NCBI GenBank assembly: GCA_028023455.1
Contig: JAQFVV010000456.1
Span: 124,001 to 188,000, forward strand
Origin: Epiperipatus broadwayi
Lineage: Eukaryota > Onychophora > Udeonychophora > Euonychophora > Peripatidae
DNA length: 64,000 nt
Reading direction: 5' to 3'
Shown here piece after piece: positions 59,747 through 64,000 of the stretch. The notes below the pieces were generated by a model. It had not been told where the DNA came from. It ran no database searches and saw only the letters and a list, made by a program, of their open reading frames with translations. Position 1 is the first letter of the stretch. Each line of letters starts with the position of its first letter. A program made the position numbers and the translations under genes.

Positions 59747-61730
59747 AATCTAAGAGAAGCATTAATAGTTCAGATGATATATGTATTTTGGATTGCAAGG
59801 TGAAGATTTTATTTTATTCTTAACATAAGAATATGCTAGATGCTTATATCAAACATTAGATATAAATATTCTTGACTTATGAAATATAATGTTTACTTTG
59901 GATAATATTTTTTTGACAATCAGTGCTGGAGATTTGTATAAGTTAAAAAATTTATGTAAGAAGTATTAGGATTTTTATGAATAAAAAGGTAATGATTTAA
60001 TCAATCATACAAAAACAGATACATAAGAATTGATTAATTAATAAATTATTGATAAAATAATAATAATAATTATTCATCCCTAATTCTTATTAACTTATTG
60101 TATTTTGGATACATATTAATATCTTGACACTTTCAAAGAAAGTATATATTATTAAAATATACACTTTTGTGTTAAGCACATTTAATATTTTGATAAATAT
60201 TTATTTTATTTTTTAAATTAGACTTAGTATTATATTTGAATATATGATCCTACTTGCTAAATTAACATATTTAGATCACTTTCCTAAGATATGAATAGTG
60301 TAAATTTTACAGTTTCATATATTAATTTATCTGGAGAGCGATAAAATATCCCTTTGACTCCAGAATAAATTCACTTGAAATATCATTAGCATTTATCATT
60401 ATATAGATTGATACATTCTTTCCAATACCTATTTACTGTATATATATTGTAATACATTATGATGCATGTTGTTGTTTGTATAAGCTATTTTATTATGCTT
60501 ACTTATATCTCACATTGGCAAACTAATATGTAACAATATTATATTATAGTAAAGGAGACACATATATACAACCTTACATTGTTGCCTCAATATGTGACAG
60601 TATTAATTTAAAAGCCGACTAATTATGATCATGTCTTATGTTTGGTGATCATTAAGAGCTAAATATAAATATTTGGACATACAATTAATATATCATTTGT
60701 TTCCAAATGTTGGTATCAAATTCAGGTTTTCACACTTTCATGGGATACACTTCATATACCCATATTTGAAAGTTGAGAATTATGCATGTATATAAAGAAT
60801 ATTATTGTGAATATGTTATGCATAATGATTAAAGATTCTTCATTCTTTCAAATTAAAGCAGTCTCCCATAATAATTAATGGCTAGTATCTCATTTACTTG
60901 TATTGATCCAATGTATGATTTGTTTAAATGTTTATTTCTTAAATATATTTCATAATTTTTAATACTGTATAAAAGTTTTTCTACTTTCTGAGTTTCATAA
61001 TGTCTGTAAAGATGAATGTGTATATACATTGTGCCAGGCATTAGCAAATGTCCATGCACAAAGTCTGCTGTAAAGAACATTACAGCAGATACACATGTAA
61101 ATTTATATATATTAAGCACAATGAATATATAAATATGCTATATTAATAATGGAAGTTGGGTCTGAGCATTAGAATACCCACACTCACCAATCTAAAGCAA
61201 ACATTCAATTGACCCAGAAATATTGTAAACAAAAAAATACACATATAATAAACTCATGTATTTTTTTTTGTTATTTATTTATTTTATTTTTATTTATTTT
61301 TTTGTATATTTTCAGTATATGTCATTTTATGTATTTTGCTTTTCTCTGAAAAATTCAAATAGAGAAAAGCAAACTTTATTGAATAAATGTATCACATGTT
61401 GGAACATATTAATAAAATAAATAATTAAAGTAATTATTTCAACATACTTAATTACTATATGCTATTATAGAAACTGAAATTTTAATTTAATCAAAAAAAA
61501 TGTTAATTGCTTCGGCAAAAATCTGACTAAAAGCAAAATGTTTGATAATAAATGTTGTAATTAAAATATTATTTTTTAAGATAAAGTAGAAATTCTTTTG
61601 AATTGATATCTGTAATCAAGTGGTCTGAGTATTCAAGATGGAACCCAAACATTATATTAAACCCTGCTATGTAGAATTTAATCAGAAAAATAGAAAAAGG
61701 AATGTTTATAATCTGAATGATAAGCTAAAT
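59747..61730. other. Intergenic stretch, nothing recognisable
   Basis: AT-rich, no supported frame. A T-rich low-complexity patch lies at 61,260-61,310. Confidence 0.4.
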
Positions 61731-61735
61731 TAAAA

Positions 61736-61905
61736 GGGTTGGATGATTCATACTTCTCAAGAGGAGGCTGAATTGGTTCTGTATGAGTCAGGCTGATAGG
61801 TTTTAGTCAGTGTTGTGGGCTTCAATTCATTCTTTCTTTGGAAGTCATTCTAACCAAGTCATTCACTACTTTGTCTCTGAAATTCTCCAATCATCCAACC
61901 ACTTA
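61736..61905. repeat. Short inverted ends flanking a 165-base segment
   Basis: GGTTGGATGATT near 61,738 is mirrored by AATCATCCAACC near 61,889-61,900. It may be a very small MITE; the repeat is only 12 bases. Confidence 0.35.
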
Positions 61906-61999
61906 AAGATTCATATATGGACTAGAACATTACTAATATTTCTTAAGAAAAAATCCATTATACAGTTCTTTTAAGAATTCTTGCTTTCTTGTGGATTTG

Positions 62000-62280
62000 A
62001 TCAGCCATTTGAGACAGCAGATGAAAATTTAATAATAATCATAATTATTATAATGTACAAAAAATGAAGCAATCTACTAAAGGTTCCAGTAAAATGGCCA
62101 TGGAGTAGACAACCAGCCAGTGCACCCACCCTCTCTCTGTCCAAATTGCCAAGATGTGATCCTGCCAGTTCCAGTTGGCCATAATGATGACAAAGGCCAC
62201 CTTGCCTCTGCCTGAATGAGATAAAATCCTCACCACCCAGCAAGTTTACTTGAAGCCCACTCAAAAACCCAGTCAGAGCA
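62000..62280 (-). other. GC-richer island, possibly a SINE or element fragment
   Basis: About 200 bases (62,085-62,265) are much less AT-rich than anything nearby. On the minus strand the segment ends in an AATAATTATGATTATTATTA tail, which recalls the short-repeat tails of SINE/LINE 3' ends. Two overlapping frames of 62 and 87 codons are open here but show no domain. I do not recognise the family. Confidence 0.3.
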
Positions 62281-62401
62281 GATGAAGATGCCTACATAAG
62301 TTTCTTTTAAAAATATTGAATTAATTTAGTCTGATATTTCCAATAATTAGAAACATATTTTTTTTTTATTAGTAATCATTTAAAAAAAAAGAGTTGTCTC
62401 T

Positions 62402-62405
<4 letters not shown>

Positions 62406-62454
<49 letters not shown>
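62406..62454. repeat. (AT)n microsatellite
   Basis: About 50 bases of alternating AT, ending in TTGAATTTACGG. Confidence 0.9.
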
Positions 62455-62456
<2 letters not shown>

Positions 62457-62658
62457 AATTTACGGTTTATTACAGGCATAATGATACAGCTTTTACTCAA
62501 ATCTTTTAATTCATTTTTCTATTCCAAATTCTAATATTTTAAGGTTGCAGTTAGTTTTTTTTTGTTGCTGCTTGTTTTTCTTCTTGTTGAATATTGCCAT
62601 ATGTAAATATAGATGTGTATAGATGCACACATACCCTTGTAATATTGGGTAAATATGA

Positions 62659-62900
62659 CACCTCATGTTGAGTGTCTAAAATGTATTTATCCATATATTC
62701 TTTTAAGTTATTTTTTGTCATGGTGGCACCTTATGATGAGTGTCAAAAGCATTTATTTATTATAAATTTTCCATAAGCAAGTCCACTAATAACTTTACAT
62801 TTAAAATAGTGGTGGTGGTATAATTGTGCTGCATGTATATACCTGTATAAGAATTTATCTATCATAAAAGGCAAATAGATACAGCACCTCATGTTGAGTG
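62659..62900. repeat. Three spaced copies of a CACCTCATGTTGAGTG hairpin motif
   Basis: CACCTCATGTTGAGTG at 62,659-62,674 and 62,885-62,900, and a variant CACCTTATGATGAGTG at 62,727-62,742. Each is a small imperfect hairpin (CAC-TCA / TGAGTG). Sequence between them is not obviously repeated beyond short T-rich flanks. Confidence 0.6.
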
Positions 62901-63791
62901 CTTTAGGGTATATAAGTTAATGCAACTTTATTGACATGTTGTAAAATATGAAATTAGTAAAATATTTTATAGTGTAAATATATGTATGCATAGTTTTCTT
63001 TCATCATGTTTGCTATCAATAAAAAAGGTTTTAAAGTCCTGAGTAGAAGTGTATGCCTGTATAACTGAAAATCTTTTATCTGAGAAGTATATATCAAATT
63101 ACCCAAAGTATAACTTATTTCTACAGGGTAAAAAGCTCAGACCACTTCCATTTATTATGAAACATTGTAAATAGCTTTAGGGACTTATTATTTTCCTTAT
63201 TTATTTAAAATTGTATTTATATTTTATCTATTTCAATACATCAAATGTATATATGGGTTTGTGATAATGATTCATTTATATTTTTATATCATTTTAAGTA
63301 TGAAATGGTGATGGGTATTTGGGATTAAATAAATATTTAATCATAATATTAAATTGGTTTTGTCTTCATATTATTATTTATTTGATAAAATGTACTCTTT
63401 CCTTGTCAATCACGTACCTATTATAATCATTTAACTTACACATTGAAGATCCTAGATATAGAGCAGACTGAGCTAACCACATGGGATATCACTTTTTATT
63501 TTTTTCTAGGAGTGGTGCACAAAAGCTATTAATATATAGACTTTTCAAAGATATGTATTTACCATAGGTCCTAAACATTCAGGCATTCGAGAAAAATATT
63601 AACTAAAGGGGTTTTAATTGGCAGAGTCCTGTCAATTCACTTTTTCTATCAGTTTAGCTGGAAGTACCAATATTTTGTAGGACAGTCAATCAGCTAACTT
63701 GGTATCCATTTCTTTCCCTGTTAAATCTTGATCACTTCATGTTCAGTGCAAGATTATGAGCAGAATTCTGCAGGGAAGTAATGGTCCAGTA
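62901..63791. other. Intergenic stretch, nothing recognisable
   Basis: AT-rich; no supported frame or repeat. Confidence 0.4.
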
Positions 63792-63811
63792 CAATATATA
63801 TATATATATAT

Positions 63812-64000
63812 TGTGCCCTTGTCTGTAGATCATAGGTAGGGTAGAAAGGTCAATTATGAAAAAAATTTTAAATTTTAAGTTATATTTAAGTGATATAAAA
63901 GTACTAATAGATTTGTAATACAATTTTAAGCTAGAATACCTAGTATATCATAGTATAATAAAGTATTTTAAAAAAAAAAGTAAACAGTTAAATAAAGTTT
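63812..64000 (+). mobile_element. Possible LTR start related to the giant-LTR family, running out of the window
   Basis: Immediately after an (AT)n tract (63,793-63,811) the plus strand reads TGTGCCCTTGTCTGTAGATC. The first nine bases equal the start of the giant LTR (TGTGCCCTT), followed by a loosely similar stretch. Only ~190 bases are available and similarity fades quickly, so this is a hint, not a firm call. Confidence 0.25.

Noticed and set aside
62001-62264. 87-codon frame as a host gene
   Set aside because: Short, overlapped by another frame, no recognisable domain; composition island may be a repeat fragment.
1-64000. tRNA genes, rRNA genes and CRISPR arrays
   Set aside because: No cloverleaf with A/B boxes, conserved rRNA segment or regularly spaced repeats was found by eye; a covariance-model scan would be decisive.

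Overview
This is AT-rich nuclear DNA from an animal, most likely an invertebrate. It has no operons, its only possible introns are weak, and it has abundant AT-rich simple repeats plus metazoan-type transposable elements: Ty3/gypsy, RTE-type and other LINEs, Penelope, hAT of the ZBED/SCAND3 type, mariner and Merlin. An arthropod or mollusc is plausible, but the sequence alone does not settle this. I found no convincing host protein-coding gene, no tRNA or rRNA gene, and no CRISPR array. The window is essentially a graveyard of mobile elements, with one fairly young element at the left edge.

Layout. 1-12,819: a very large LTR retrotransposon on the minus strand. It has two LTR copies of about 4.3 kb (the left one cut by the window edge, the right one carrying a 500-N gap), a tRNA-Lys-type primer binding site, a polypurine tract, an uninterrupted Gag frame of roughly 570 residues, and only the last ~37 codons of an integrase. 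It appears to be a gag-only, pol-deleted derivative with LTRs longer than its internal region. 14,175-16,780: a 2.6 kb TG...CA block lying between two (AT)n tracts, probably a solo LTR. 16,800-19,860: no firm gene, but a cluster of splice-like sites. 19,863 to about 25,050: an older, diverged LTR of the first family that keeps its CCAAT/TATA promoter spacing. 25,395-27,360: decayed hAT transposase.

30,001-31,080: an RTE-type LINE with a 5' inversion of the twin-priming type. 34,325-37,466: a longer minus-strand copy of the same LINE with endonuclease and reverse transcriptase, broken by frameshifts. 40,170-42,030: a second, different LINE RT relic. 44,590-49,875: a complete but badly decayed Ty3/gypsy element (LTR - gag - RT - integrase - LTR, minus strand). 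50,420-51,340: a mariner relic split by a foldback element. 54,145-58,024: a ~3.9 kb near-perfect palindrome made of two head-to-head Penelope copies. 58,250-59,738: a Merlin DNA transposon with ~110 bp inverted ends and a candidate 8-bp target duplication. Three or four families of long-armed foldback elements are scattered from 31 kb to 53.5 kb.

No genes here act together as a host pathway. The functional logic is that of transposons: the gag-only element would need Pol supplied by a relative, and each remaining coding region has at least one disabling lesion. The observations most worth following are the giant-LTR gag-only element with its duplicated primer-site unit and promoter conserved across three LTRs, the Penelope palindrome, the twin-primed LINE, and the repeated abutment of element ends on (AT)n tracts.
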